NCBI GenBank assembly: GCA_903891365.1
Contig: CAITEG010000004.1
Coordinates: forward strand, 1 to 44,008
Direction: 5' to 3'
Origin: an uncultured bacterium
Lineage (GTDB): Bacteria > Patescibacteriota > Minisyncoccia > Phycocordibacterales > UBA9973
DNA length: 44,008 nt
The notes below the pieces were generated by a model. It searched no databases. It saw only the letters and a list, made by a program, of their open reading frames with translations, and was not told the DNA's origin. Below are positions 15,311 through 23,309 of this stretch, piece by piece (the stretch's first letter is position 1; each line of letters begins with the position of its first letter). The position numbers were made by a program, and so were the translations under genes.

Positions 15311-15368
15311 GCGTAGTATCAAACTGCGTCTTAAGACTTGCGTAGCATTAAGCTGCGACTTAGTGGCT
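15311..15368. repeat. Imperfect 29-bp tandem repeat
   Basis: Two neighbouring units beginning GCGTAGTATC and GCGTAGCATT, each containing CTGCG and CTTA in the same places, at 15311-15339 and 15340-15368. They lie between the stop of the 85-residue gene and its terminator. Confidence 0.6.
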
Positions 15369-15625
15369 TAAGCAGCCACTTCTACGAATGCTCTGAGATC
15401 TGCATCCTTCTTTCCTTCTCTTTTGATATTCGGATAGAGGATTACGCGATCTCCAGGGCTAAGAGTTACGTTACCAGGAGAGTTACGTCCACTATCAATC
15501 GATAGTGTGAGAAACTCCGTGCCTGGAGCTTTGCTATTAGCGCCTGTTACATTCTTCCACGCTCGACCTACCGGTACGAGCTTGGTGGCTGGCTTTGTGG
15601 CCGCGCCGTTCTGTGTTGTTGCCAT
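15368..15625 (-). CDS. Small protein, possibly DUF736-like
   Basis: 85 residues: an Ala/Thr-rich start (MATTQNGAATKPATKLVPVG), then RAWKNV, LTLSIDSGRN, GDRVILYPNIKREGKKDADL and a closing strand RAFVEV. The order 'G-x-x-W-K ... L-x-L-x-I-D ... I-x-x-x-P-N' recalls DUF736-type small proteins found in mobile elements and CPR genomes, but the match is by eye and weak. Its own terminator follows, and two TACGACTCT elements lie upstream, so it is probably a single-gene, well-expressed unit. Confidence 0.6.
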   Translation of the reverse strand: MATTQNGAATKPATKLVPVGRAWKNVTGANSKAPGTEFLTLSIDSGRNSPGNVTLSPGDRVILYPNIKREGKKDADLRAFVEVAA

Positions 15626-16014
15626 ACGATGTTATCGTTTAGCGAATAAGGTAGCTAGCTGAAGCGCTAGCAAGACTGAGAGGCATCTCCTAAGATATAC
15701 CTCTCATATATAGAGTCGTAATGTATTAGGGAACCATGTCCTCATATAATCATCTACGCTTCTATACATATACAGAGTCGTACTCCTTCAGAAAGACACT
15801 AGGGGGGAGTAGTCACTTCACCTCCTTGCCAGATTGAACCTCCTCTCCTGGTACTGTAACCGCGTCCAGATTTGTAAAAATCTCTATCACTCGCCCACGA
15901 AATGACGAAATGAAGTACCTCCCCTACTTTTATACAACTCAATGGGTACCCTAAAATTTTTTTTCAAATTTTTGACATCTTGACAGTCCTTCTAATCGCG
16001 CGTAATATGAAACT
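15626..16014. promoter_or_regulatory. Divergent regulatory region between leftward and rightward blocks
   Basis: No gene seen. It holds two TACGACTCT elements on the minus strand (15710-15720, exact TACGACTCTAT; 15772-15782, TACGACTCTGT), a hairpin GAGAGG/CCTCTC (15678-15683, 15700-15705) right after the first, CGCTAGC-type palindromic sequence near 15665, and the rightward promoter at 15980-16008. Confidence 0.55.
15980..16008 (+). promoter_or_regulatory. Promoter giving a leaderless methyltransferase mRNA
   Basis: TTGACA (15980-15985), 17 bases, TAATAT (16003-16008), then only 6 bases to the ATG at 16015. The predicted transcription start coincides with the start codon; no Shine-Dalgarno exists. 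Confidence 0.8.
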
Positions 16015-16818
16015 ATGATCAAAAAGAAACTAGTGGCTAAGCCTGCTAAGCCTAAGGCGAAGCTTAAGCCTAAGGCGAAGCTTAAGCCTAAAGCGAAGCT
16101 TAAGCCTAAGGCGAAGCTTAAGCCTAAGGCGAAGCCTAAGTCTAAGGCGAAGCTTAAGCCTAAGGCGAAGCCTAAGTCTAAAAAGTCTGAGGTCCTCCTC
16201 AATATTGGTTGCGGCATCACCCTCTTTAAAGACTTCATCAATATTGACAAGTACTTTACAGAAGAGCAACTTCGTCAGGGGGCAACGTCTCACACAGGAC
16301 CATGTGCCAACGCTCTCTACCCGCGCGGAGCATCCTTCCTTCAGGCAGACATGCTAGACTTGCCTATAGACGCAAACTCTGTAGACTATATTGAGTCGAT
16401 GGAAGCCCTGGAGCACCTAAAGTTTTGTGACGTAGAAAAAGCTGTAGCCGAAATGTACCGGGTACTAAAACCTGGAGGCAAACTTGTCTTGTTTATTCCC
16501 GACATGGATGATATGTGTCAAGTCTGGACAGAGAGGATCGGTAGTGGGGCACCCTTCGGGCCGGAGGACTTCTTTCAGATGGTTCAGATGTTTTATGGGA
16601 ATCAAAAACATGACGGCGAATATCACAAGTCTTGTTTCAACGAAACCTACATGGGTCTGATGATGCAGGCAATAGGATTCGAAGCGAGGAATATTAGGAT
16701 AGCCCACTGCAGTCATGGTCAGCAGGTACCCAAGATCCGAGGAGCGTCAGCATCCCCCGCGTGGGACAGCAAAGCTGTGCTCATTATAGGGTTCCTACTT
16801 ATAGAGGCCACTAAGTAG
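16015..16818 (+). CDS. SAM-dependent methyltransferase with long Lys/Pro repeat tail
   Basis: 267 residues. Residues 1-58 are a repeat of Lys-Pro-Lys-Ala-Lys-Leu units, encoded by an 18-bp tandem repeat. From residue 60 a class-I methyltransferase begins: LLNIGCG (61-67, SAM-binding motif I), INIDKY (acidic motif II region), FLQADMLDLP, SVDYIESMEALEHL and MYRVLKPGGKLVLFIPD (motifs IV-V of methyltransferase type 11). Target unknown; such enzymes in surface-modification clusters usually methylate sugars or small molecules. The polycationic tail could bind nucleic acid, phosphate-rich polymers or the envelope. The neighbouring gene is another methyltransferase. The start is fixed by the leaderless promoter. 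Confidence 0.83.
   Translation: MIKKKLVAKPAKPKAKLKPKAKLKPKAKLKPKAKLKPKAKPKSKAKLKPKAKPKSKKSEVLLNIGCGITLFKDFINIDKYFTEEQLRQGATSHTGPCANALYPRGASFLQADMLDLPIDANSVDYIESMEALEHLKFCDVEKAVAEMYRVLKPGGKLVLFIPDMDDMCQVWTERIGSGAPFGPEDFFQMVQMFYGNQKHDGEYHKSCFNETYMGLMMQAIGFEARNIRIAHCSHGQQVPKIRGASASPAWDSKAVLIIGFLLIEATK
16036..16185 (+). repeat. 18-bp tandem repeat encoding the Lys/Pro tail
   Basis: About eight units of CCTAAGGCGAAGCTTAAG with few variants (AAAGCG, CCTAAGTCT). The near-identical DNA implies recent expansion and a length-variable tail. Confidence 0.9.
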
Positions 16819-16840
16819 GCTCAGTGGCTTGCCGCAGGCT

Positions 16841-17467
16841 ATGACACTCACAACACTCAAATATTTGATGTGGTTTTTAAACGCCTATAGCGACGAGATA
16901 AAGCCAGAGGCTCGCATCGCTGATTATGGTGGAATAGATAATCCTGACACAGTGATTTTTCCCCAGGTTGTTAAGAAAAGTTTGGCAGGTGCGGGCCGAC
17001 TTAATTATCACGCTCTGGATTTTGATAGTGGGGTAGATCTGCGCAAACCCTTACGGGGTCCTAAGTATGACGTTGGTATTTGTATGGATCTGCTTGAGCA
17101 TTGTAGTGATCCCTTTCTTGTGGCACATAATATTCGAGATAGTCTACGGCACAACGCGCTGCTTTTTGTAACCGCACCATTCATATGGGATCCTCATTTT
17201 TTCCCAAAGGACTATTGGCGTTTCACACCGCAGGGGATTGAAGAGCTTTTTAGTGCCGAAGGTGATCCGAAAGCTATGGATGTCCTCGCTCTAGGTATGG
17301 TTCGTGATCCTAACAAGGGAGAATTTTTACAACTTTGTCGCGTAGTTGCAGTCTTTCGAAAAGCAAAAAAGAAAGATCGAAAACGAGATGATGCGGCTCG
17401 TTCTATCTTTCCTCCAGAGTGGGGAGTAAGAGGGTTTGACAAGACAACATTTGGCATGGTACCATAA
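16841..17467 (+). CDS. SAM-dependent methyltransferase-like protein
   Basis: 208 residues from the ATG 16841 (an in-frame TTG at 16829 would add four). Visible methyltransferase features: RIADYGGIDN (degenerate motif I, DYGG in place of DxGxG), YHALDFDSGVDLRKP, YDVGICMDLLEHCSDPF (motif IV, 'D-L-L-E-H') and LLFVTAPFIWDPHFFPKDYW, then YWRFTPQGIEEL, a pattern seen in type-11 methyltransferases of glycan clusters. The C-terminus is basic (RKAKKKDRKRDDAA). It follows the first methyltransferase by 22 bases and is likely co-transcribed. Because motif I is atypical, SAM binding should be regarded as probable rather than certain. Confidence 0.7.
   Translation: MTLTTLKYLMWFLNAYSDEIKPEARIADYGGIDNPDTVIFPQVVKKSLAGAGRLNYHALDFDSGVDLRKPLRGPKYDVGICMDLLEHCSDPFLVAHNIRDSLRHNALLFVTAPFIWDPHFFPKDYWRFTPQGIEELFSAEGDPKAMDVLALGMVRDPNKGEFLQLCRVVAVFRKAKKKDRKRDDAARSIFPPEWGVRGFDKTTFGMVP
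17436..17465 (+). promoter_or_regulatory. Probable promoter of the AAA+ gene inside the methyltransferase 3' end
   Basis: TTGACA (17436-17441), 18 bases, TACCAT (17460-17465), then 8 bases to the ATG at 17474. Same geometry as other leaderless promoters here but with a weaker -10. Confidence 0.5.
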
Positions 17468-17473
17468 AAAGAT

Positions 17474-18460
17474 ATGAATACACCACAAGCAATTTCAAAA
17501 TCAAAACACATAGAAGAGAACGGGGTATGGGGTCCAGACGAATTAGAAGATAAGGTAGTTCGCCCTACACAGTGGGGGTTGGTGCGTCCTGACACATTTA
17601 AAGCCTTCAGTCTCACTCGCAAGAAACTAGCGCCCGGAGCCTATACAATAACGCGTGATAATCAAGATGACCAACCAATTTATTTCCGTAGACAGATAAA
17701 AAGTGACACAGATATGAAGGTTTCTGAGGGTTTGTCAAAACAAATCATAGAGGAAATTACTAACTTCTGGGTTAAGAACGAAACATTTCGTAAAAATGGC
17801 TTTCTCCATTCGCGTGGATACCTTCTATATGGAAGTCAGGGCGTTGGGAAATCGTCTGTAGTGCGACAGATCATGAGTAATGTGATAGAAAATGATGGAA
17901 TAGTTTTCATCTGTGGTAATCCTGCGTTCTTTAACCTTGGATTGAAGGTCTTCCGACAGACTGAACCTGATCGTCCAGTGGTTTGTGTCTTCGAAGACAT
18001 CGACGCCATCATTCGTAAATACGGAGAGGATGAGATACTGTCCATCCTTGACGGTGAAAACCAAATCGATCGTGTGCTTAATATCGCCACCACAAATTAT
18101 CCAGAGAATCTTGATCGGCGGATTATTTCTCGTCCACGTCGTTTTGATCGTGTCTACAAAATAGAATCACCAAGCGAAACTTCTCGTAGAGAATATTTCT
18201 GTGTGAAACTTCCGAAGATGCCTAAGGCGAAACTTGAGACTTGGGTTAAGAAAACAAAAGGACTTACGTTTGCAGGATTGGCAGAGCTTCTCATTAGTAC
18301 ACAATGTCTTGGCAACAAGTTCGATGAAACAATTAAGGTGTTGAAAGATCTTGAAAATGGTCATCCATCATCAGCAGATTTTGGCGGTAGGATCGGATTT
18401 GAAAAAGAGGGAAAAGATAATGACGAAGAGGGATCAAAAGTTGAGTGCATCGAGGACTAG
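17474..18460 (+). CDS. AAA+ ATPase, BCS1-like
   Basis: 328 residues; an ATP-driven protein-remodelling enzyme. Walker A is GSQGVGKSS (120-128), Walker B CVFEDID (171-177), sensor 1 ATTN (205-208) and the arginine-finger region ISRPRRFDR (218-226), all in the order of the BCS1/FtsH-like clade ('NYPE-x-LD-x-R-I-I-x-R-x-x-R-F-D'). Residues 1-110 are a separate N-terminal domain with no assignment, and the acidic C-terminal 30 residues look flexible. Phage relatives occur singly and their substrate is unknown; a role in folding, disassembly or defence evasion is possible. Tandem operator-like repeats follow the gene. Confidence 0.85.
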   Translation: MNTPQAISKSKHIEENGVWGPDELEDKVVRPTQWGLVRPDTFKAFSLTRKKLAPGAYTITRDNQDDQPIYFRRQIKSDTDMKVSEGLSKQIIEEITNFWVKNETFRKNGFLHSRGYLLYGSQGVGKSSVVRQIMSNVIENDGIVFICGNPAFFNLGLKVFRQTEPDRPVVCVFEDIDAIIRKYGEDEILSILDGENQIDRVLNIATTNYPENLDRRIISRPRRFDRVYKIESPSETSRREYFCVKLPKMPKAKLETWVKKTKGLTFAGLAELLISTQCLGNKFDETIKVLKDLENGHPSSADFGGRIGFEKEGKDNDEEGSKVECIED

Positions 18461-18469
18461 AAAAGTCGT

Positions 18470-18540
18470 TTGACTTATAAAAGTCACTCAATAAATTGAG
18501 TTGACTTATAAAAGTCACTCAATAAATTGAGTTGACTTAT
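18470..18540. repeat. 31-bp tandem repeats with two inner palindromes (operator-like)
   Basis: Perfect copies at 18470-18500 and 18501-18531 and a 9-base third start at 18532-18540. Each contains GACTT-ATAA-AAGTC and CTCAA-TAAA-TTGAG. The -35 box of the surface-protein promoter is the beginning of the third unit, so a protein bound to the repeats would touch the promoter. Confidence 0.9.
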
Positions 18541-18560
18541 TTGACACTAGGTAGTATCAT
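18532..18560 (+). promoter_or_regulatory. Promoter of the large surface protein
   Basis: TTGACT (18532-18537), 17 bases, TATCAT (18555-18560). Expected start near 18567 gives an ~88-base leader with polypurine (AAGGAAGGGAAGGA) followed by polypyrimidine sequence that can pair with it (18570-18615). Confidence 0.7.
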
Positions 18561-18654
18561 TAAGAGTAAGAAGGAAGGGAAGGATGGGGGATGCATCTCC
18601 TCTTCCCTCTTCTTAAATTTATCAGGTTAATTAGCTAATTAAATCTTATTCATT

Positions 18655-21600
18655 ATGTCTAAACTAAAGACATTTGTGACTAGTGCTGCGCTTGCAGTGG
18701 GAGCCTTGGCGTTCGCGTCGAGTGCTTTTGCGGCGGGCCTTACTGGTTCACAGGTCCAGTCAATCCTTTCACTTCTCGCTTCTTTTGGAGCAGATAGTGC
18801 GACGATTGCAAATGTTAGTGCCGCATTAAATGGTACTCCGGTAGTAGTATCGCCCTCTTTCAAGATTGGTGATACAGGACCGGCAGTGGTCGCTCTTCAG
18901 AAACAACTTATTGCAGATGGCTATCTAAAGATTGCTGCTCCAACAGGTTACTACGGAAAGCTCACACAGGCAGCGGTTCTAGCAAAGGCAGCTTCAACTT
19001 CCTCTTCTTCGTTTACTCCAGTAACTATGGTTGGGAATGGATTGAAGGTTGCTATTTCTTCAACTTCTCCTAATGGTACAGTGCTTGTAGCGGGTCAGGG
19101 TATCGGTGATCTTGGGAACTTTGTATTCTCAAATCCTACCGCAACTCCGATTAATGTTACCGGTCTTACCTTCAAGCGCCTAGGAGTCAGCAATGATTCC
19201 ACACTTGTAAACGTGTATCTCTATAATGGAGTAACACGAATCACTGATTCTGCTGGAGTCAGTAACGGACAGTTCTCGTATACTGATCCTACAGCACTCT
19301 TCACAGTGCCTGCAGGCGGTACGTACGTAGCTTCAGTTCGTTCTGATATCGACAGTTCAGCTTCGGGACAGCAAATTGGAGTTTCTCTGGTCTCCGTTTC
19401 TTCAAATGGTACCCTAGATTCTTCCGTAGTCTTCCCGATTTCTTCTAGTTATCAGACTGTGTCGGCAGCCACTCTAGCAGGGGTTGACTTCTCGTCTGTT
19501 AGCCAGTCCACAGCATCTATCTCCCCACAGAGTAATTATCCTCTATGGCAAGAGACAGTCTCTATCAATCAGAACCCAGTTAAGTTGTCTTCACTTAAAT
19601 TGACAAATCTTGGTTCTATTGATTCGAGTTTGGTCCAAAACCTTCGCCTCTATGTAGATGGTGTACAGGTTGGAAGTGCTGCTATTCTCTCTGACAGAAC
19701 AGCAACGTTTGACTTCAGTGCAAATCCTGCGATTCTTAACACTCAGAACCACACAATTAAGGTTGTTGGTGATATTGTTGGAGGATCGTCTCGCACTATC
19801 GAACTTTCGTTGCAGCGTTCTTCAGATGCAATGTTCGTAGACACGCAACTTGGTCAGCCAGTCACGATGACAGTTAATGGTAACGTATTCACTCCTGTGA
19901 ATGGTTCTATTATCACTATCAACGCTGTTACTGGTTCTACAGGTATCAGTGTGTCAATCGATCCTGCTTCACCTAACCAAGATGTCGCCCTAGGCGCGTC
20001 TAGTGTTAAGTGGGCAACGTTCGACGTTCTCGTCTCAGGTGAGAATGTAAAACTAAACTCTCTTAACGTATCGTCAAATGTAGCTCTTGCAAATGGCAAG
20101 ATTTATATTAACGGTAGTCAAGTTGGTTCTACAAAATCACTCGGCACTTCGGCAGTAACATTTAACACCTCGGCAGTTCTACCTGCAGGACAGACTTCTC
20201 ATGTAGAGATCTACGCTGACGCGAAGACTCCAACAGGAAATCTTTCAAACGGTCAGACTGTTATCGTTACATTGAATGCGGGTAGTTCAAATGCTCAAGG
20301 ACAATCGTCTTTGAACACTGCGAATGTTCCTGCTTCCGATACTTCGGGAAATTCAATTAACGTTACAAATTCGTCTCTAAGTGTAACTAGATATTCTGGT
20401 TACGGTAGTCAAACTATTATTCCTGGCTCAGTATCACGCATCGGATCGTTTACGATCTCTGCTGGTTCTACAGAGGGAGTAACTGTGAACACTATTAATC
20501 TTTCGCTTTCGGCTGCGAATGCAGCTTCGATTACGAATCTTACCCTTAAGGATGGTTCGTCTGTCTTGGGTAATGTAGTGACGACGCCTTCGATATCAAG
20601 TTCTTATTCTGTCAACCTAGACATTCTAGCTTCTCAGACAAAGACTATTGATGTTTACGGCAATGTGCTTTCTGGTGCGGCTAACGGCTCTCTAGTAGTG
20701 TCCGTTTCAGTATCAGGAAATGGTGATCAAACTGGCAACACAACTTCATCGTCTGCGGTTTCTCTACAGACAATGACTATTGGTTCCGGTTCACTTAGTG
20801 CTACTGTTGCTGCAGGAGATCCTGTATCAGCAAATATTGTTGCTGGCGCAGCTTCTATTAATGTCGGTCAGTTCGAATTTAATGCAGTCAGTTCTGCATA
20901 CACAATTCAGAATCTCGACATTTCAGTTGCTGGGACCATCAATGATGTTACTGCTGTCACTGTCACTTATCTAGATGCAAATGGTAATACCCAAACATCA
21001 ACACAACCTATCGTAGGAACTGTTGCTTCGTTCTCGGGTCTTAACATTTACGTTCCGGCTAATGATCAGGCAGACGTAACCGTGAGTATAGGAACTCCTA
21101 CAATTGCCTCTGGCGCACAGTCAGGATCAAGCGTAAGTGTTGGACTAGCAAGTTCAAACTTCCGTGCAGTTGATGCTTCCGGTAGATCCATTACAACAGG
21201 ATTTACGAAAGCTGCTGAGGGAACATTCTATGTGTACAAGAGCATCCCAACATTTGCGACGCTCGCAATCACATCGAATATTCCATCTTCAGGGAATCCT
21301 CTCTATCGTTTCAGCGTAACTGCTGATCCGAAGGGTTCTATTGATCTCTCAAAGGTAACATTCAATTTGTCAACGACAAGTGTGTCGGTAACAAATATGT
21401 ATGTTGTTGATGAGGCTTCAGGACTCAGTGTTGGGTCTGTCGGTGCAAATGGCGCAGTAGCCATGACACAACAGATTGGTGCTGGTATGTCTAAGACATA
21501 CGCCCTCTACGGTACAGTAGGAGGCTTCACCACGGGTTCTTCTCTTACAATTAGCCTAGCGCAGGATACGTCTCTTTCCACGACAAATGTTCAGTGGTCA

Positions 21601-21672
21601 GATCGTTCTACTACAGCAAATGGTTATCTGTTAAAGAACTTCACAACAAACGCTACTTCTTACTCGAAGTAG
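18655..21672 (+). CDS. Large secreted surface (S-layer-like) protein with peptidoglycan-binding domain
   Basis: 1005 residues. Residues 1-26 are a signal peptide (basic start, hydrophobic core, AFA before the cut). A short helical domain follows (GLTGSQVQSILSLLASFGAD, 28-47), then a PG_binding_1 domain (about 67-115: FKIGDTGPAVVALQKQLIAD, later GYYGKLTQAAV). The remaining ~880 residues are Ser/Thr/Gly/Val-rich beta-sandwich repeats in about eight units ('TPxNVTGLTFKRLGV', 'NLSLSAANAASITNLTL'). The first two elements are typical, in my experience, of Parcubacteria cell-surface proteins. It has its own operator-flanked promoter and terminator, so is regulated independently. It could be host-surface mimicry, superinfection exclusion, or a virion decoration with a signal peptide. 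Codon use looks like its neighbours. Confidence 0.8.
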   Translation: MSKLKTFVTSAALAVGALAFASSAFAAGLTGSQVQSILSLLASFGADSATIANVSAALNGTPVVVSPSFKIGDTGPAVVALQKQLIADGYLKIAAPTGYYGKLTQAAVLAKAASTSSSSFTPVTMVGNGLKVAISSTSPNGTVLVAGQGIGDLGNFVFSNPTATPINVTGLTFKRLGVSNDSTLVNVYLYNGVTRITDSAGVSNGQFSYTDPTALFTVPAGGTYVASVRSDIDSSASGQQIGVSLVSVSSNGTLDSSVVFPISSSYQTVSAATLAGVDFSSVSQSTASISPQSNYPLWQETVSINQNPVKLSSLKLTNLGSIDSSLVQNLRLYVDGVQVGSAAILSDRTATFDFSANPAILNTQNHTIKVVGDIVGGSSRTIELSLQRSSDAMFVDTQLGQPVTMTVNGNVFTPVNGSIITINAVTGSTGISVSIDPASPNQDVALGASSVKWATFDVLVSGENVKLNSLNVSSNVALANGKIYINGSQVGSTKSLGTSAVTFNTSAVLPAGQTSHVEIYADAKTPTGNLSNGQTVIVTLNAGSSNAQGQSSLNTANVPASDTSGNSINVTNSSLSVTRYSGYGSQTIIPGSVSRIGSFTISAGSTEGVTVNTINLSLSAANAASITNLTLKDGSSVLGNVVTTPSISSSYSVNLDILASQTKTIDVYGNVLSGAANGSLVVSVSVSGNGDQTGNTTSSSAVSLQTMTIGSGSLSATVAAGDPVSANIVAGAASINVGQFEFNAVSSAYTIQNLDISVAGTINDVTAVTVTYLDANGNTQTSTQPIVGTVASFSGLNIYVPANDQADVTVSIGTPTIASGAQSGSSVSVGLASSNFRAVDASGRSITTGFTKAAEGTFYVYKSIPTFATLAITSNIPSSGNPLYRFSVTADPKGSIDLSKVTFNLSTTSVSVTNMYVVDEASGLSVGSVGANGAVAMTQQIGAGMSKTYALYGTVGGFTTGSSLTISLAQDTSLSTTNVQWSDRSTTANGYLLKNFTTNATSYSK

Positions 21673-21703
21673 TTGGCGGACAGTCGGCCCCTTCACTCAA
21701 AAG

Positions 21704-21725
21704 AACCGCATAACGCGGTTTTTTT
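21704..21725 (+). terminator. Rho-independent terminator after the surface protein
   Basis: AACCGC-ATAAC-GCGGTT followed by TTTTTT. Confidence 0.87.
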
Positions 21726-21740
21726 GTATCTTGTCAAGTC

Positions 21741-21769
21741 TTGCAAAAGATTTGAAGGTATGATAGATT
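21741..21769 (+). promoter_or_regulatory. Promoter of the coiled-coil gene with nearby palindrome
   Basis: TTGCAA (21741-21746), 17 bases, TAGATT (21764-21769). A perfect GGGAATTCCC palindrome lies at 21783-21792 in the leader and could be an operator. Confidence 0.5.
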
Positions 21770-21820
21770 AAGTAAAGGGAACGGGAATTCCCACTTATAC
21801 ATTAATATTAATTGTAATAT

Positions 21821-22357
21821 ATGTTCTTTAAAACCAAAAATCGTATTGAGGATGATTTAGATCTTTATAAGAATCGTCGTAAACTTGAAATCGACGAGGA
21901 GCTCTCTGAATGGAGACGCTCTCAGAAGAATCGTGCCGTAGATGAGATTATGGCTCATACGGAGGAAGCACGCATTAAGAAGCAGAAGATGTTCAAGGAA
22001 ACCCAGGCAGCTGAGGTTGAGCATGAACAGAAGAAGGCTGCTTATGCTGCAGACCTAGCCACGATAGAGGCTAATATTGCTACCAAGAAAGCTCTTGCAA
22101 CACAGGTTGACACGGATTTTGAATCTCGTGGACTCCTACGCGATCGAGCATGTAAGGCTGAGAAGGAAAAGGCAGATGCGATTATCACTGAAAAGGATAA
22201 GCACATTGCCCATCTTGAAGCACACCTTAAGACTGTTTCAGAACAGAATGTAGGTCTTCTTGCAACTCTCGCAAAATCACTTGGTGATGCTGCAGCTAAA
22301 GACGCTGTAACAAAGGTGGTTGGATTCGGACCATCAAGCGAAGCCAAGAAAGTATAG
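21821..22357 (+). CDS. Coiled-coil protein
   Basis: 178 residues, almost wholly helical and highly charged (MFFKTKNRIEDDLDLYKNRR; KDKHIAHLEAHLKTVSEQNV), with heptad repeats from about residue 8 to 155; the C-terminal 25 residues are less charged. No family recognised. It lies between the surface protein's terminator and the phosphatase gene, with its own promoter. A structural or anchoring role is possible. Confidence 0.65.
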   Translation: MFFKTKNRIEDDLDLYKNRRKLEIDEELSEWRRSQKNRAVDEIMAHTEEARIKKQKMFKETQAAEVEHEQKKAAYAADLATIEANIATKKALATQVDTDFESRGLLRDRACKAEKEKADAIITEKDKHIAHLEAHLKTVSEQNVGLLATLAKSLGDAAAKDAVTKVVGFGPSSEAKKV

Positions 22358-22372
22358 TTTGTCCGTAGAAAT

Positions 22373-22391
22373 CTGGGGGTATTGCCCCCAG
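22373..22391 (+). other. Strong hairpin before the phosphatase gene
   Basis: CTGGGGG-TATTG-CCCCCAG, with TCCG (22362) and CGGA (22399) able to extend the stem. No T run follows, so it is more likely a leader structure near the start codon at 22410 than a terminator. Confidence 0.6.
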
Positions 22392-22409
22392 TCCTGTGCG
22401 GATAAAAAA

Positions 22410-22862
22410 ATGAAACCTAAAATAACAATCATAGATGTAGACGGAACGGTCGCCAAAATCGACCATCGTCTTTATCTTATAAAAAAGACTCCTAAGGATT
22501 GGGCAGCCTTTTATGGTGAGTCGTACAAAGATGAACCTCTTGTTGAAAATATGGCAATGATTAAAGAACATCTTTCTTCAACAGAATCTATTCCATTTTT
22601 TGTGACTGGACGTTCTGATGTTGCAAGAGAAAGAACACACTCTTGGTTGAAGGAACATTTTGATGAAGTTCCTCCAGAGCGTCTCTTTATGCGCAAAGAA
22701 GGTGATACAAGAGAAGACTTTGTTGTTAAAAAAGAAATTCATGACAATCACTTGACGGAATATGAAATAATTCGCGTGTATGAAGACCGTCCTCAAGTTA
22801 TTAGAATGTGGCAGGATCTTGGTTATGAAGTGATCGATGTTGGTCCAGGGTACGAGTTTTAG
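22410..22862 (+). CDS. HAD-family polynucleotide 3'-phosphatase-like protein
   Basis: 150 residues. HAD phosphatase motifs: IIDVDGT (7-13, nucleophile Asp9 and acid/base Asp11), FVTGR (64-68, motif II) and VYEDRPQVIRMW (123-134, motif IV acidic pair), as in the phosphatase domain of T4-type polynucleotide kinase. Length and motif spacing fit the stand-alone phosphatase half; no kinase P-loop is present. Such proteins repair 3'-phosphate ends of cleaved RNA or DNA during infection (role by family). Start ATG 22410 chosen because the sequence before it is the hairpin region. Confidence 0.8.
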   Translation: MKPKITIIDVDGTVAKIDHRLYLIKKTPKDWAAFYGESYKDEPLVENMAMIKEHLSSTESIPFFVTGRSDVARERTHSWLKEHFDEVPPERLFMRKEGDTREDFVVKKEIHDNHLTEYEIIRVYEDRPQVIRMWQDLGYEVIDVGPGYEF

Positions 22863-22863
22863 T

Positions 22864-22892
22864 TTGACAAATTCATTTGTTATTGTTAACAT
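22864..22892 (+). promoter_or_regulatory. Promoter giving a leaderless HU-like mRNA
   Basis: TTGACA (22864-22869), 17 bases, TAACAT (22887-22892), 6 bases to the ATG at 22899. Confidence 0.78.
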
Positions 22893-22898
22893 GTATTT

Positions 22899-23294
22899 AT
22901 GAGGTATTATTTTCGTGATAAAAGTAAGGAATTAGGACTCCTAACACAAGAGGAATTTTTTAGAGATGTTGCTTTTGCTACTCGTTATCTTGATCGTGAG
23001 GATGTAAGAACAGTGTATAAAGCAATACTAGCCATTGTGTGGAGAGAAATAAAAGCAAAAGGGACTATCAGACTCCCTTCTTTGTGTGATATATACCTAA
23101 GACAACGCCCCACAATGAGGTGTGCTGGAAAATATATTCCAGGGACCGTGGTTGTCCAGGCCCATCATAACTTATCATTTAGTACACTAGAATCAGTACG
23201 TGTGTACGTAAAGAAGTTAGAACAGGAGAATCCAGGCAAACTGTTCGACCCAGCCAAACGCATAGAAAGAGGAGGGGACATCACACAACTGTGA
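22899..23294 (+). CDS. HU/IHF-like DNA-binding protein
   Basis: 131 residues. After a short start (MRYYFRDKSKELG) the sequence follows the HU layout: LTQEEFFRDVAFATRYLDRE and DVRTVYKAILAIVWREIKAK (two helices), GTIRLPSLCDIYLRQRP (HU's 'G-x-V-x-L-P-x-F-G-x-F-x-x-R' strands), a basic arm around MRCAGKYIPGTVVVQ, then FSTLESVRVYVKKL (C-terminal helix). DNA-bending protein for packaging or replication by family. It is longer than HU (about 90) because of a C-terminal tail (NPGKLFDPAKRIERGGDITQ). The fold call is by eye. Confidence 0.6.
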   Translation: MRYYFRDKSKELGLLTQEEFFRDVAFATRYLDREDVRTVYKAILAIVWREIKAKGTIRLPSLCDIYLRQRPTMRCAGKYIPGTVVVQAHHNLSFSTLESVRVYVKKLEQENPGKLFDPAKRIERGGDITQL

Positions 23295-23309
23295 TAAATT
23301 AAGGGTAAT

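Noticed and set aside
15951..16293. Two leftward frames of 87 and 99 codons opposite the Lys/Pro-tail gene
   Set aside because: They are mirror readings of the 18-bp repeat (Leu/Gly/Phe or Arg/Leu periodic); the rightward gene has a consensus promoter and a methyltransferase domain.
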